DNA of 34,552 nt from CAZEDL01 sp964585245. Its GTDB lineage: Bacteria; Patescibacteriota; Patescibacteriia; Magasanikbacterales; GWA2-37-8. The notes below the pieces were generated by a model. The model saw nothing but the letters and a program-made list of their open reading frames with translations. It was not told where the DNA came from and ran no database searches. Of the stretch, positions 1 to 8,071 are shown one piece after another. Each line of letters begins with the position of its first letter. Position 1 is the first letter of the stretch. The translations under genes and the position numbers were made by a program. The stretch covers positions 1 through 34,552 of the forward strand of contig CAZPCV010000010.1 of the NCBI GenBank assembly GCA_964585245.1, in the 5' to 3' direction.

Positions 1-100
1 ACTTGGCTTTGCGACAGGGGCAAAAACCAACTCGTTTCTTTAATTAGCTCAAAAATTTAAAAAATTATTTTAACTATACCACTATTCTATTTAATTTCAA

Positions 101-125
101 AAACCACGGTCGTTAGCCGTGGTTT
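101..125 (-). terminator. Intrinsic terminator after nrdB
   Basis: Nine-base-pair stem (aaaccacgg / ccgtggttt) with a 7-nt loop. On the minus strand it is followed by a short T run, and it lies 12 nt past the nrdB stop. It probably ends the nrdA-nrdB transcript. The plus-strand copy is followed by A residues, so it acts in one direction. Positions 1-100 show no gene I can support. Confidence 0.75.
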
Positions 126-136
126 AAAAAATTTTT

Positions 137-1171
137 TTACCAATCCAATGTTCCACCCACTTTATACTCCGTCACCCGCGTCTCGAAGAAATTCTTTTCT
201 TTAGAGAGGTCGATCGCTTCACTCATCCAGGGGAATGGATTCGGTGTATTGTATTGCGCTGGCAAGCCTACGCGCGCCAAACGGCGATCGGCAATATGTT
301 CGATATACTGTTTGAAACCATCCGCATTCATGCCAAAAATCCCTTTGGGGAATACTTCCCGCGCAAACGTATATTCGAGCACCACCGCTTTTTTGATCAA
401 ATCAATAATGTGCTGCTGAAATTCCGGCGTCCATAATTCCGGCTGTTCTTCTTTGATCGTATTAATCATGTTGATGCCAAAATTCAGATGCTGGCTTTCG
501 TCGCGCATGATGTATTGAATCTGCTCGGCACTGCCGATCATTTTATTGAGGCGCTGGAACCCAAACATGACAGCAAACGAACTATAGAAGAAGATGCCTT
601 CCATGATCAGCGAAAACACACACATGTTTTCTAAAAACTTCTGATCGCTTTCGAAAGTGCCGGTCTTAAACGCTGGGTTAAAAATACCATCGTTAAAACC
701 CATGATAAATTCATCTTTATTATAGATAGCATCTACCTCGCGGTACATGTTAAAAATTTCGCTCTCATCCATTCCCAGGCTCTCCACGATATATTGATAG
801 GCATGCGTATGGATCGCTTCTTCATATCCCTGGCGGAGCAGATACATGCGACACTCCGGGCTAGTGATATGTTTGTAAAATGCCAAAACCACATTATTGG
901 CCGCCATCGAATCGGCCGTACTGAAGAAGCCTAGTACCGTTTTTAGGGCTTTGCGTTCATCTTCACTCAAGAAGGTTGGCGATTTCCATTGTTCGATATC
1001 TTTTTGCATACTGATCTCGGTGGGGAGCCAGTGGTTGGCGTTACCGGCATTATAGGCATCCCAGGCGAAGATGTGCTTCATGGGGTAGAGCTGGATCACA
1101 TCCGCGTCAGCCCCGTTAATAATACGGCGTTGGTTGATGTCCACACGTTGGTTGGTTTTTTGAATAGGCAT
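137..1171 (-). CDS. nrdB: Ribonucleoside-diphosphate reductase, beta subunit (R2)
   Basis: Small subunit of class I ribonucleotide reductase (344 aa). It generates the radical that NrdA uses to reduce NDPs to dNDPs. The ferritin-like dimetal ligands are all visible: D87 (in FFSTADSMAANN), E118 and H121 (EAIHTHAY), E191 (MEGIFFYSSFA), E225 and H228 (RDESQHL). The radical tyrosine aligns with Y125, four residues after H121. As I recall it, the overall sequence is very close to the Chlamydia class Ic R2 (WLPTEI, HIADRRL, NPFPWMSE, KNFFETRV). That protein has Glu and Phe where this one keeps Asp and Tyr, so a tyrosyl-radical enzyme is expected. The C-terminal tail (GGTLDW) should dock on NrdA. 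It starts 35 nt after nrdA, with no clear ribosome binding site, and is probably co-transcribed. Confidence 0.97.
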   Translation of the reverse strand: MPIQKTNQRVDINQRRIINGADADVIQLYPMKHIFAWDAYNAGNANHWLPTEISMQKDIEQWKSPTFLSEDERKALKTVLGFFSTADSMAANNVVLAFYKHITSPECRMYLLRQGYEEAIHTHAYQYIVESLGMDESEIFNMYREVDAIYNKDEFIMGFNDGIFNPAFKTGTFESDQKFLENMCVFSLIMEGIFFYSSFAVMFGFQRLNKMIGSAEQIQYIMRDESQHLNFGINMINTIKEEQPELWTPEFQQHIIDLIKKAVVLEYTFAREVFPKGIFGMNADGFKQYIEHIADRRLARVGLPAQYNTPNPFPWMSEAIDLSKEKNFFETRVTEYKVGGTLDW

Positions 1172-1206
1172 ACTAGAAAAGAATTATCAAAATTTCAGCT
1201 TGTCTT

Positions 1207-4014
1207 TTAACTTTGGCAGGACTCACAGCTGGGGTCGTTAATCGCGCAGGCTTTCATGGTTTGGGCGGAAATCGGCGCGATCGGGAAAGCGACTGGCGGC
1301 TTTTCTTCGGTCAGCGAAGCAGCTCCGGCACGCAAATGAGTCGAACCATATTTACCCGTATCAACCGTCGATTTTTCTACCTGCGAGGCACTAAGGGTAC
1401 GCAGATAATAGGTGGTCTTGAGGCCCATTTCCCAAGCGTACGTATAAATTTCGCTGAGGTCGCGCCCGCTCGTGCCGCGGAAATAGATATTGAGCGACTG
1501 ACTCTGATCGATCCATTTGCCACGATAGGCCGCAGATTTAATCAGCCAGCGCGGACTGATCTCGAACACTTCTTTATGTTTGGCGCGAATATGCTCTGGA
1601 ATTTCGGTAATGGCTGCAATACTGCCATCATGATATTTAATTTTACCAAGCATCTCAAAATCCCACAGGTTTAACTTTTTCAGATCATCGACCAGATACG
1701 GATTAATCACGATGAAGTCGCCGGCTTGGTTTGATTTCACATACAAATTCTTGTAAATCGGCTCGATAGTTGGCAAACACCCGACAATATTGGCCGTGGT
1801 TGCCGTTGGCGCAACAGCCAAACAATTGGAATTACGCATGCCATATTCTTTGATAGCCGCGCGCACTACGTTCCAATCCATCCGACTGGTACGCGCCACA
1901 TCAATTTTCTCGCCACGTTCTTTTTCGAGCAGATCAAGCGTGTCGAGCGGCAAGATCCCCCGATCCCATTTGGAGCCGCGATAGGTCTGATAGGCTCCAC
2001 GTTCCTTGGCCAATTCGGTAGAGGCAAGAATCGCATAGTATGCCACTACCTCCATACTGTAATCGGCGAATTCCACGCACGCATCGGAATCAAAATTGAT
2101 CCCTTGCAAATACAGCGCGTCTTGAAACCCGCGAATCCCGAGACCCACCGGGCGATGGCGGAAATTGGAACGGCGCGTGTCTTCGGTCGGATAAAAGTTA
2201 ATGTCAATCACGTTGTCCAGCATGCGCATCGCGATTGGCACCACTTGTTTCACGAGCTCAACATCGTATTGCCCGTCTTTGACGAACTTAGCGAAATTGA
2301 GCGATCCCAAATTACACACGGCCGTTTCATCTTCCGAATTGTTCAAGGTAATTTCCGTACACAGGTTAGAATTATGCACGACACCGACATGATCCTGCGG
2401 CGAACGGACATTACTTGGGTCTTTGAACGTAATCCAGGGGTGCCCGGTCTCGAACAACATGGCCAGCATTTTCTTCCATAAATCACGGGCTTTGATTTTT
2501 TTGAACATCGCTATCTTGCCTTCTGCGGCCAATTGTTCGTATTTGGCATATTTTTCTTCGAATTTCTGACCGTAGATATGATGTAATTCCGGGGTTTCGT
2601 CCGGGCTAAATAGCGTCCAATCGCCATCAGAGCGAACTCGTTTCATGAATAAATCCGGGATCCAATTGGCCGTATCCATATCATGCGTGCGGCGGCGTTC
2701 GTCACCGGTATTTTTACGCAGCTCCAAGAAGGCTTCGATATCATAGTGCCAGGTTTCTAGATACACGCAGGCAGCTCCGCGACGGCGACCACTGCGATTA
2801 ATAGCCACCGTAACATCGTTGGCAATTTTCAAAAACGGCACCACTCCTTGGCTTTCTACGCCTGTGCCCTGAATATACGCGCCGGTGCCACGAATGTTAG
2901 TCCAGTCTGTACCAATACCACCCGACCACTTGGATAGCTGAGCATTATCAGCATACGTTTTGAAAATATTATCGAGCGAATCTGACACGGTATTCAAATA
3001 GCACGAAGCTAATTGAGGTTTATGCGTTCCCGCATGGAACAAAGTCGGGGTCGACGGCGTATACAATAATTTCGACATGATATCGTAAAACGCGATCGTA
3101 TGTTCCAAGCGATTGTCTTTTTCGGAAATAGCCGAGCCCATGGCAATGCGCATCCAGAACATCTGCGGCGTTTCGAGCACGCGTTTGGTACTGTGATCAC
3201 TCAGGAAATACCGGTCGTAAATCGTCTGCAGGCCGATATAGGTAAACAAGTCATCATTCTCAATGATGAGCGCCTGGCTTAATTTTTCTAAATCAAAAGT
3301 CAACATCTTCGGATCAAGGCGTTCGATTTCCACCCCGCGGCGAATATTGGCGATAAAGGCGGCGCGATATTGAGATTCGAGTTTTGAATAATCAATCGTA
3401 TCTTGACCGATGACCTCGCGATAATTGAGCGATAACAACAACCGGGCCGCTACCTTGCCATAGGCCGGATCCTGCTCCAGCATCGCGCGGGCCGTCATAA
3501 TCAAACTGCGTGAAATATCGGTCGTTTTGATGCCCTCATATAATTCCGAGCGGGACTGTTGCAGAATCGCTTCGCCATTCACGGATTTTTCTAAACCAAC
3601 AATAGCGTAGCTAAGCGATTTGCGCAGTTTATCCATGGAAAACGGCTCGGTCTTGCCCGAGCGTTTCGTAACTAGCAGCGCATTCTTTTCAATCTTCGCG
3701 AGCGTGGCCCGTTTTTTCTCTTCACGTTCCTTGGCATGTTCGTAGCGATACAAAATATATGACTTGGCCACATCGAATAATCCTTCTTGCATCAGTGAAC
3801 GCTCCACAAAATCTTGCACCGCCTCTACGGCCGGCGTGGTATTTTGGAACGATTGTTCCAACTGATCGGTTACATTGGCAGTAATCGACGCAATCTTGGC
3901 ATCGTCGGCCGTACCACGCACTTCGATAAAGGCCTTGGCAATAGCCGCACTGATTTTTTCCGGAGAAAAGTCTACCACCGAGGAATCGCGTTTTTTGATT
4001 TTGAGAATCGACAT
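1207..4014 (-). CDS. nrdA: Ribonucleoside-diphosphate reductase, alpha subunit (R1)
   Basis: Catalytic subunit of class I ribonucleotide reductase (935 aa). Two ATP-cone domains can be read at the N-terminus, about residues 4-95 (KIKKRDSSVVDFSPEKI) and 114-205 (VTKRSGKTEPFSMDKL), implying dATP/ATP overall activity control. Catalytic residues are in place: redox pair C338 (ASCYLN) and C567 (CNLGSLNF), thiyl-radical C552 with N550 and E554 (NSNLCTEI), radical-transfer pair Y869-Y870 (KTTYYLRT), and a C-terminal thioredoxin-reducible pair C930/C933 (CESC). First gene of a two-gene operon with nrdB. The upstream region carries NrdR-like and DnaA-like boxes. Double ATP cones are also known in Chlamydia and Pseudomonas NrdA. 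Confidence 0.97.
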   Translation of the reverse strand: MSILKIKKRDSSVVDFSPEKISAAIAKAFIEVRGTADDAKIASITANVTDQLEQSFQNTTPAVEAVQDFVERSLMQEGLFDVAKSYILYRYEHAKEREEKKRATLAKIEKNALLVTKRSGKTEPFSMDKLRKSLSYAIVGLEKSVNGEAILQQSRSELYEGIKTTDISRSLIMTARAMLEQDPAYGKVAARLLLSLNYREVIGQDTIDYSKLESQYRAAFIANIRRGVEIERLDPKMLTFDLEKLSQALIIENDDLFTYIGLQTIYDRYFLSDHSTKRVLETPQMFWMRIAMGSAISEKDNRLEHTIAFYDIMSKLLYTPSTPTLFHAGTHKPQLASCYLNTVSDSLDNIFKTYADNAQLSKWSGGIGTDWTNIRGTGAYIQGTGVESQGVVPFLKIANDVTVAINRSGRRRGAACVYLETWHYDIEAFLELRKNTGDERRRTHDMDTANWIPDLFMKRVRSDGDWTLFSPDETPELHHIYGQKFEEKYAKYEQLAAEGKIAMFKKIKARDLWKKMLAMLFETGHPWITFKDPSNVRSPQDHVGVVHNSNLCTEITLNNSEDETAVCNLGSLNFAKFVKDGQYDVELVKQVVPIAMRMLDNVIDINFYPTEDTRRSNFRHRPVGLGIRGFQDALYLQGINFDSDACVEFADYSMEVVAYYAILASTELAKERGAYQTYRGSKWDRGILPLDTLDLLEKERGEKIDVARTSRMDWNVVRAAIKEYGMRNSNCLAVAPTATTANIVGCLPTIEPIYKNLYVKSNQAGDFIVINPYLVDDLKKLNLWDFEMLGKIKYHDGSIAAITEIPEHIRAKHKEVFEISPRWLIKSAAYRGKWIDQSQSLNIYFRGTSGRDLSEIYTYAWEMGLKTTYYLRTLSASQVEKSTVDTGKYGSTHLRAGAASLTEEKPPVAFPIAPISAQTMKACAINDPSCESCQS

Positions 4015-4060
4015 AGGCTCGAACTATAAATAAATTTTTAATTTGCCCCCTCACCAGACT

Positions 4061-4088
4061 AAAAAGAAAGAAGTCCCGTTTGGGACTT
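4061..4088 (-). terminator. Hairpin with T-rich tail between uppS and nrdA
   Basis: A perfect 7-bp stem (aagtccc / gggactt, 4-nt loop) at 4071-4088 is followed on the minus strand by cttt and ttttt. It has the form of an intrinsic terminator for uppS, about 115 nt upstream. However, the NrdR-like boxes and a plausible nrdA promoter lie between uppS and this hairpin. It could instead sit at the very 5' end of the nrdA mRNA as a stabilising or attenuating stem-loop. The sequence alone does not decide. Confidence 0.5.
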
Positions 4089-4091
4089 CCC

Positions 4092-4100
4092 AGTATAGCA
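4092..4100 (-). promoter_or_regulatory. Extended -10 element, candidate nrdA promoter
   Basis: The minus strand reads TGCTATACT, a TGn-extended -10 element. No good -35 hexamer lies 17 bp upstream, but extended -10 promoters can do without one. Initiation would fall near 4085, inside the hairpin arm, leaving a leader of about 70 nt before the nrdA ATG. A second TATACT lies at 4102-4107. Both abut the proximal NrdR-like box, as expected for a repressed promoter. Confidence 0.4.
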
Positions 4101-4108
4101 CAGTATAA

Positions 4109-4124
4109 ACACTAGATATAGGTA
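4109..4124 (-). promoter_or_regulatory. NrdR box 1 (proximal)
   Basis: The minus strand reads tacCTATATCTAGTGT. Compared with the NrdR-box consensus as I know it (acaCwAtATaTwGtgt), 12 of 16 positions match, including 12 of the 13 from the conserved C onward. NrdR is the ATP/dATP-sensing repressor of RNR operons. The site lies about 95 nt upstream of the nrdA start next to the -10 element. Its distance from box 2 is exactly 33 bp. Confidence 0.7.
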
Positions 4125-4126
4125 TC

Positions 4127-4135
4127 TTATCCACA
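4127..4135 (+). promoter_or_regulatory. Perfect DnaA box between the two NrdR boxes
   Basis: TTATCCACA is an exact match to the high-affinity DnaA 9-mer. It begins 2 bp after NrdR box 1 and ends 6 bp before box 2. In E. coli, DnaA binds the nrdAB promoter and ties dNTP supply to replication initiation. A similar role here is an inference. No other replication-origin signal (DnaA box cluster, dnaA, dnaN) is visible. Confidence 0.6.
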
Positions 4136-4141
4136 GTTTAA

Positions 4142-4157
4142 CCACAACATATTGTTT
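4142..4157 (+). promoter_or_regulatory. NrdR box 2 (distal)
   Basis: The sequence ccaCAACATATTGTTT matches the NrdR consensus acaCwAtATaTwGtgt at 13 of 16 positions. It is 33 bp from box 1, about three helical turns, which is the spacing typical of paired NrdR boxes. nrdR itself is not in the window. Confidence 0.7.
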
Positions 4158-4202
4158 TATTGGGCTTTTGCGTGTCAGTCTCAATTTACCTCAATGTTCC
4201 AA

Positions 4203-4931
4203 CTACTTTCCTTCACGTCGCTCTTGTTCCGCGTAATAAACAAGGGCTTTTTTAAACTCTATGGGCGAAAAATCTGGCCATAACACGTCGGTAAAATACA
4301 ATCTGGCTTCCGCCACATCCCACATCATGAAGCCCGTGGAAAAATGCGGTTCGCCTCCGGTACGAATTACCAAATCTACCGCTGGCAGCTCACTCGTCCA
4401 TAATTGTTGCTTCAAGAGCGACTGGTCAATTATGAGAGCGGGCTGTTTTTGGGCCAAATCCGCCACTCTGCGTACTGCCGACAACATTTCATCTGTCCCG
4501 CTATAAGCCAATAAAAATGTCAGATTAAAAACAACGTTATCTTTGGTAGCATCCGTTAATTTTTGAATTACTTTTTGGCACGAAAGCGGAAAATAGTTTG
4601 TCCATTCTCCTAGCACTCGCACCCGAATCCCTTTTTCAGCCAACCGGCTGGATTTTAACATTTTTTTGAAAAATGACTCAAACAACGAAAACAAAAATTG
4701 CACCTCGGTGCCCTCGCGTTTGGTGATATTTCCCACCGAGCATCCCCACACCGTCATACAGGGAACGCCAATTTCCAGGGCCTCATCAAGTATTTTCTCG
4801 ATCGCGTTGGCACCAGCTTTGTGACCAAAAAATGAGGGCTGCCCCTGTTGTTTGGCCCACCGGCGATTGCCGTCGGGAATAATAGCGATGTGACGTGGAA
4901 TATTATTTTTGTTCTGAATGGTTAATGACAT
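4203..4931 (-). CDS. uppS: Divergent cis-prenyltransferase (polyprenyl diphosphate synthase)
   Basis: Z-type prenyltransferase (242 aa) that adds isopentenyl units to make the long polyprenyl diphosphate carrier of glycan synthesis. The conserved N-terminal HIAIIPDGNRRWAK carries the catalytic Asp. The C-terminal DLVIRTGGEPHFSTGFMMWD and LYFTDVLWPDF hold the Arg/Glu diphosphate and Mg sites. The middle is unusual: the family's SSENW motif is replaced by GCSVGNITKREG, and the usual NYGGR by LAYSGTDE. I chose the ATG at 4929-4931 because it lies just before the conserved core. A 26-residue longer frame would start with TTG and adds nothing family-like. Its product would be dephosphorylated by UppP encoded at 13013. 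Confidence 0.9.
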   Translation of the reverse strand: MSLTIQNKNNIPRHIAIIPDGNRRWAKQQGQPSFFGHKAGANAIEKILDEALEIGVPCMTVWGCSVGNITKREGTEVQFLFSLFESFFKKMLKSSRLAEKGIRVRVLGEWTNYFPLSCQKVIQKLTDATKDNVVFNLTFLLAYSGTDEMLSAVRRVADLAQKQPALIIDQSLLKQQLWTSELPAVDLVIRTGGEPHFSTGFMMWDVAEARLYFTDVLWPDFSPIEFKKALVYYAEQERREGK

Positions 4932-5045
4932 GCGTATCGATAAATAAAAACAACACAACAAAATTGAAAAAATCTCAATTAAAATACCACAGGGATCAGG
5001 TCTTCGCAATACTAAAACTGCTGCATTTTTACCTTAAAAATATAC

Positions 5046-5072
5046 TATAAAAGGAACCAGTTAAGGCTCCTT
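5046..5072 (-). terminator. Terminator after tRNA-Ala
   Basis: Eight-base-pair stem (aaggagcc / ggttcctt with one G-U pair, loop ttaact) starting 8 nt beyond the tRNA 3' end on the minus strand, followed by a T/A-rich tail. Confidence 0.7.
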
Positions 5073-5079
5073 TAATTAG

Positions 5080-5152
5080 TGGACCGATGGGGATTCGAAC
5101 CCCAGACCCTCGCGTTGCAAACGCGATGCTCTACCAGCTGAGCTATCGGCCC
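5080..5152 (-). tRNA. tRNA-Ala (anticodon TGC)
   Basis: A 73-nt cloverleaf: acceptor GGGCCGA / TCGGTCC with one G-U pair, D arm with AGCTCAGCTGGTAGAGC, anticodon stem CGCGT/ACGCG with loop tttgcaa (anticodon TGC), T arm with GGTTCGAATCC. The discriminator is A. CCA is not encoded, so it must be added after transcription. Confidence 0.97.
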
Positions 5153-5204
5153 TTATACATAGCAAGTAGGGTTCACTTTACCTTATCTCCACAAAAAGTC
5201 AATA

Positions 5205-5702
5205 CTATTTCCTTAAAAAATAAACCGCTACTAGCGCTAACAACGCCGTATACAAAAAATGAATCCTCCATCGTTTCAAGAGATTTAAAAAATACAACGC
5301 CGCTATAAGCGGAAAAGTCACCACCACCAATGGATTGCGCCAAAAACGGTGTTTGGCCGCCGTCCAAAGAGCACTCGCATCACCACTCGAGGGAATAGCA
5401 TGTAGTCCGGTCGCTACCGCGAGCCACAACCACAGCACATTGTGATAGTTGGCCCACGGCTGTTTAATACCCGCAAACAAAATCATTGCTACAAAGGTAT
5501 TCACAACAAGCGGCCCGAACGAGATAAAAACATGCTGATAAAAATGTTGCGGATCATCATGTTGCACATACCCTGCCACCTGCTGCAATTGGAATAATTT
5601 TATTTTGTGAATTTTCACGCCGGCCAGCCAACAAAAAACGGCGTGGCCCAGCTCGTGCACCGCCACTCCGGGAGCGGTGAGGATGGAATAGAGATACCAC
5701 AT
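5205..5702 (-). CDS. M50-like membrane zinc metalloprotease
   Basis: Membrane protein of 165 aa with an HELGH zinc motif (H16, E17, H20) in its first membrane segment (VAVHELGHAVFCWLAG). A later segment, GLHAIPSSGDASALW (H101, D108), may give the third ligand. Four hydrophobic stretches are visible (about 7-28, 58-80, 88-104, 125-162). This resembles small site-2-protease-like (M50) proteins, and the family assignment beyond the motif is tentative. It starts 4 nt after the upstream hypothetical gene, so it is probably the last cistron of the minus-strand run. The substrate is unknown. Confidence 0.65.
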   Translation of the reverse strand: MWYLYSILTAPGVAVHELGHAVFCWLAGVKIHKIKLFQLQQVAGYVQHDDPQHFYQHVFISFGPLVVNTFVAMILFAGIKQPWANYHNVLWLWLAVATGLHAIPSSGDASALWTAAKHRFWRNPLVVVTFPLIAALYFLNLLKRWRIHFLYTALLALVAVYFLRK

Positions 5703-5706
5703 ACCA

Positions 5707-6225
5707 CTACTGTTTTTTATTTCTCAAAAATGTTTGCAGAACTTCTAACGCCGAAGCTGTCGGGGCTATTGACGCTAACCCGGTTGCAAACTGCTCAGTT
5801 GCTACTATCAAACTTTTTTCCTGCAAGGCCCGGCTATTTAGACGTTTTGCTTGCGCCTTCTCATTCTCTGTAGCCGTGTACGATAACATCACCCGGAGAT
5901 ATTCTTCCATCGCCACCCTTAATTGCTCCAGCCGTTCCGTACGGGCTGCGGGCGGGACTTGTAACCAAGCGCACACCCGTTTTTCTTCTTCGGGCAAGGA
6001 GCTGTGAAAAAATCTCAATATATATCGGCGCACTTTCTCTTCTACAGAGAGAGACTCAAAATCTGCCGCATCATCATTCCACATTTCCTGAACAATCCGG
6101 GTTGAACGAGAATCCGTATAGTCTTCGGGAGGTGGCGGCTCTGGCCCCAAGGCTACGGGAACGTCTGGGTTTAAGCGCTGCGTTAGGGCTTCTTCAGTTC
6201 GCGGGGCGATGTCTGGTCTTGGCAT
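5707..6225 (-). CDS. Hypothetical cytoplasmic protein, proline-rich N-terminus
   Basis: I do not recognise this 172-aa protein. After a Pro-rich, probably disordered N-terminus (residues 1-45, with PEPPPPEDY) comes a charged, helix-rich body (SLSVEEKVRRYILRFF, TERLEQLRVAMEEYLRVM). There is no signal peptide or membrane segment. I chose the ATG at 6223-6225: the longer frame from 6258 adds only residues overlapping the ligase gene. Even so it overlaps that gene by 43 nt, and it ends 4 nt before the protease gene, so the three look translationally coupled. Confidence 0.6.
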   Translation of the reverse strand: MPRPDIAPRTEEALTQRLNPDVPVALGPEPPPPEDYTDSRSTRIVQEMWNDDAADFESLSVEEKVRRYILRFFHSSLPEEEKRVCAWLQVPPAARTERLEQLRVAMEEYLRVMLSYTATENEKAQAKRLNSRALQEKSLIVATEQFATGLASIAPTASALEVLQTFLRNKKQ

Positions 6226-7493
6226 ATAGTAAAAAACAAGGCGAGAAATAACCACCACTCCATCGCTAAATCATTTTTAAAATAGGGTACATCTACAAAA
6301 CCATGCGCCACTATTACGACCAACATCGCCAGCAAGCTTACCCCCCACCATCGATCGGTTCGAAGCAGCCGAAACGCACTACGAGTAACATACCCCATTA
6401 TACAGACCATGCTCAATAGCCCCACCAATCCAACCTCTGTCCAAAAATTCAAAAAGATATTATGCGGATAAATTAAACGTTCAAGCTGTTTGGGATTATA
6501 AAAAGGCTTTTGAATTTTACGAAAAAATTGACGAATGCCGGTGCCAAACACAAAATGCTGTGGCGATTCTGTCAGGTAATTAATGGAATACGTCCACAAC
6601 GTCAGCCGATTGCCGCCTGATTTATAATGCAATGGCAAAACGCGAGGGAAAAACACCAGAGTTGCGCCGCCAATAAACGCGATTAGCACTGCAGTTATAA
6701 TTATTTTTTTATGCCCTACGAGATACGCAAATACCATAACGCCCAAACCGAGCGCCAATAGACCCCCTTGAGATTTTGTAAACAAAATTGCTATCAGGTT
6801 AGTCAGTACTATACACCCCCCCGCCAAGACCTGCCGATCTTGTTTAATTACCTGTCGCCATTCCCCCTTTTTTAAAGGCTGGGATAGTCGCTGATACAGC
6901 CAGCCCACCATCAACATGGTAATGGGGCCGAGGTATAAAGCAACCGCGTTAGGTGAAGAAAAAAAGGCGGTAACTCGGCGTGTTGCCGGATTGGTCCACT
7001 CGGCAGTGGCAATCCCCCAACCGGTAACGTGTTGCACGATTGAATACAAACTAATGCTAAGAGTAGACACTGCCAAAAACCACAATACATCAGATCCGCT
7101 GATCCGCTCGCGCAGACTGATGAGAATAAAAAACAGAATAATCGGCTCCAAAAAATACGCCCGCCACTGCCCCAACGACGCCACCACCATATCGCTCACA
7201 AAAATGCTAGCAACCGATGCCAACAGAAAAATCACGGTAGCACCCATAAAAAACCGATGCTCCCGAAAAAAAGACACGAGCGCAGGCCACGTAGATTTAA
7301 CATAAAATAGCAACCAGGCGACGGCCAAGCCACCAAAAGTCAGCTCCAGCAAGGTAGTGGGTAAGGGGCCGACTTTGAAACGGAGCAAATACGTAGGCAA
7401 ACTTATAATCAGCCACGCTATTGCCAGGCGAATATTTTTTTTCGCCAAAAAAATGATGGCTAAAAAATAACAACCTAAAAATAACTCCAGCAT
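6183..7493 (-). CDS. O-antigen ligase-like membrane protein (Wzy_C family)
   Basis: Polytopic membrane protein of 436 aa with about ten to twelve hydrophobic segments. The large extracytoplasmic loop contains the family signature PHNIFLNFWTEVGLVG. Such proteins transfer or polymerise lipid-linked glycans (WaaL/Wzy type) or glycosylate surface proteins. In a probable monoderm the acceptor would not be LPS, so the exact job is open. It starts 4 nt after the Nudix gene and overlaps the next gene. Polyprenyl-carrier genes elsewhere in the window (uppS, uppP, dedA) fit its role. Confidence 0.85.
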   Translation of the reverse strand: MLELFLGCYFLAIIFLAKKNIRLAIAWLIISLPTYLLRFKVGPLPTTLLELTFGGLAVAWLLFYVKSTWPALVSFFREHRFFMGATVIFLLASVASIFVSDMVVASLGQWRAYFLEPIILFFILISLRERISGSDVLWFLAVSTLSISLYSIVQHVTGWGIATAEWTNPATRRVTAFFSSPNAVALYLGPITMLMVGWLYQRLSQPLKKGEWRQVIKQDRQVLAGGCIVLTNLIAILFTKSQGGLLALGLGVMVFAYLVGHKKIIITAVLIAFIGGATLVFFPRVLPLHYKSGGNRLTLWTYSINYLTESPQHFVFGTGIRQFFRKIQKPFYNPKQLERLIYPHNIFLNFWTEVGLVGLLSMVCIMGYVTRSAFRLLRTDRWWGVSLLAMLVVIVAHGFVDVPYFKNDLAMEWWLFLALFFTICQDQTSPRELKKP

Positions 7494-7497
7494 ACTT

Positions 7498-8049
7498 TTA
7501 TAATTTCCATTTACCTCGTTTGATCAAAAAATCAATCTGTACAATCAAAAAAGCCAGAAACTCATTAGCGATCGTACCATTCAAGGCCATAGCAACTGCT
7601 TTTTTTAGGGGGAAAAATTCGCGCTTTATAATGTGCTCTCCAACATCCGACGGCAAGGGCGAGGAATACAAACCGGTCGCCACAAACGTATAAACGTTCA
7701 TCATCATTTTATCCGACGTTACACTTTTTTTCAGCATTTTTATTTTCTTGGCGCCATATCCTGTCTCTTCGCGAAGCTCTCGTAACGCAGCCGAACGCGG
7801 TTTTTCTTTTCTATCATCCAATTGCCCTACCGGTAAAAACCATTCTAACTTACCACTTCCGGCTCGCCGTTCGCGGATAAGCAGTAATTCCTTTTTATCG
7901 TTAAAGGCCAAGATATTTACCGATGCCGGACGCTCGCAATACTCAAACACTTCCTTTGTTCCGTTTGGCAACGTTACCGGACGCTGAAAAATGGTAAAAA
8001 TCTTACCTTGATATTTCTTTTGCAATTTACCGTATGTTATTTTTTTCAC
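7498..8049 (-). CDS. Nudix hydrolase, ADP-ribose pyrophosphatase-like
   Basis: Hydrolyses nucleoside diphosphates linked to another moiety. The Nudix helix REEL-type core is present as RELREETGYG (about residues 92-101), preceded by GQLDDRKEKPRSAAL. The spacing from the Gly to the first Glu is one residue longer than the classic box. The N-terminal strand layout (VTLPNGTKEVFEYCERPASV) resembles ADP-ribose pyrophosphatases, but substrate specificity cannot be read from sequence. 183 aa. It lies 22 nt after the four-Cys secreted protein and 4 nt before the ligase gene, within the same run. Confidence 0.8.
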   Translation of the reverse strand: MKKITYGKLQKKYQGKIFTIFQRPVTLPNGTKEVFEYCERPASVNILAFNDKKELLLIRERRAGSGKLEWFLPVGQLDDRKEKPRSAALRELREETGYGAKKIKMLKKSVTSDKMMMNVYTFVATGLYSSPLPSDVGEHIIKREFFPLKKAVAMALNGTIANEFLAFLIVQIDFLIKRGKWKL

Positions 8050-8071
8050 ACCTTATAATGATTGCCTATTT

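Noticed and set aside
137..4014. Class Ic (Mn/Fe) ribonucleotide reductase.
   Set aside because: Although similar to the Chlamydia enzyme overall, Tyr125 and Asp87 are present, so a class Ia-type tyrosyl radical is more likely.
4127..4135. Replication origin at the DnaA box.
   Set aside because: Only one box is present, with no AT-rich unwinding element cluster or origin genes nearby; a regulatory role fits better.
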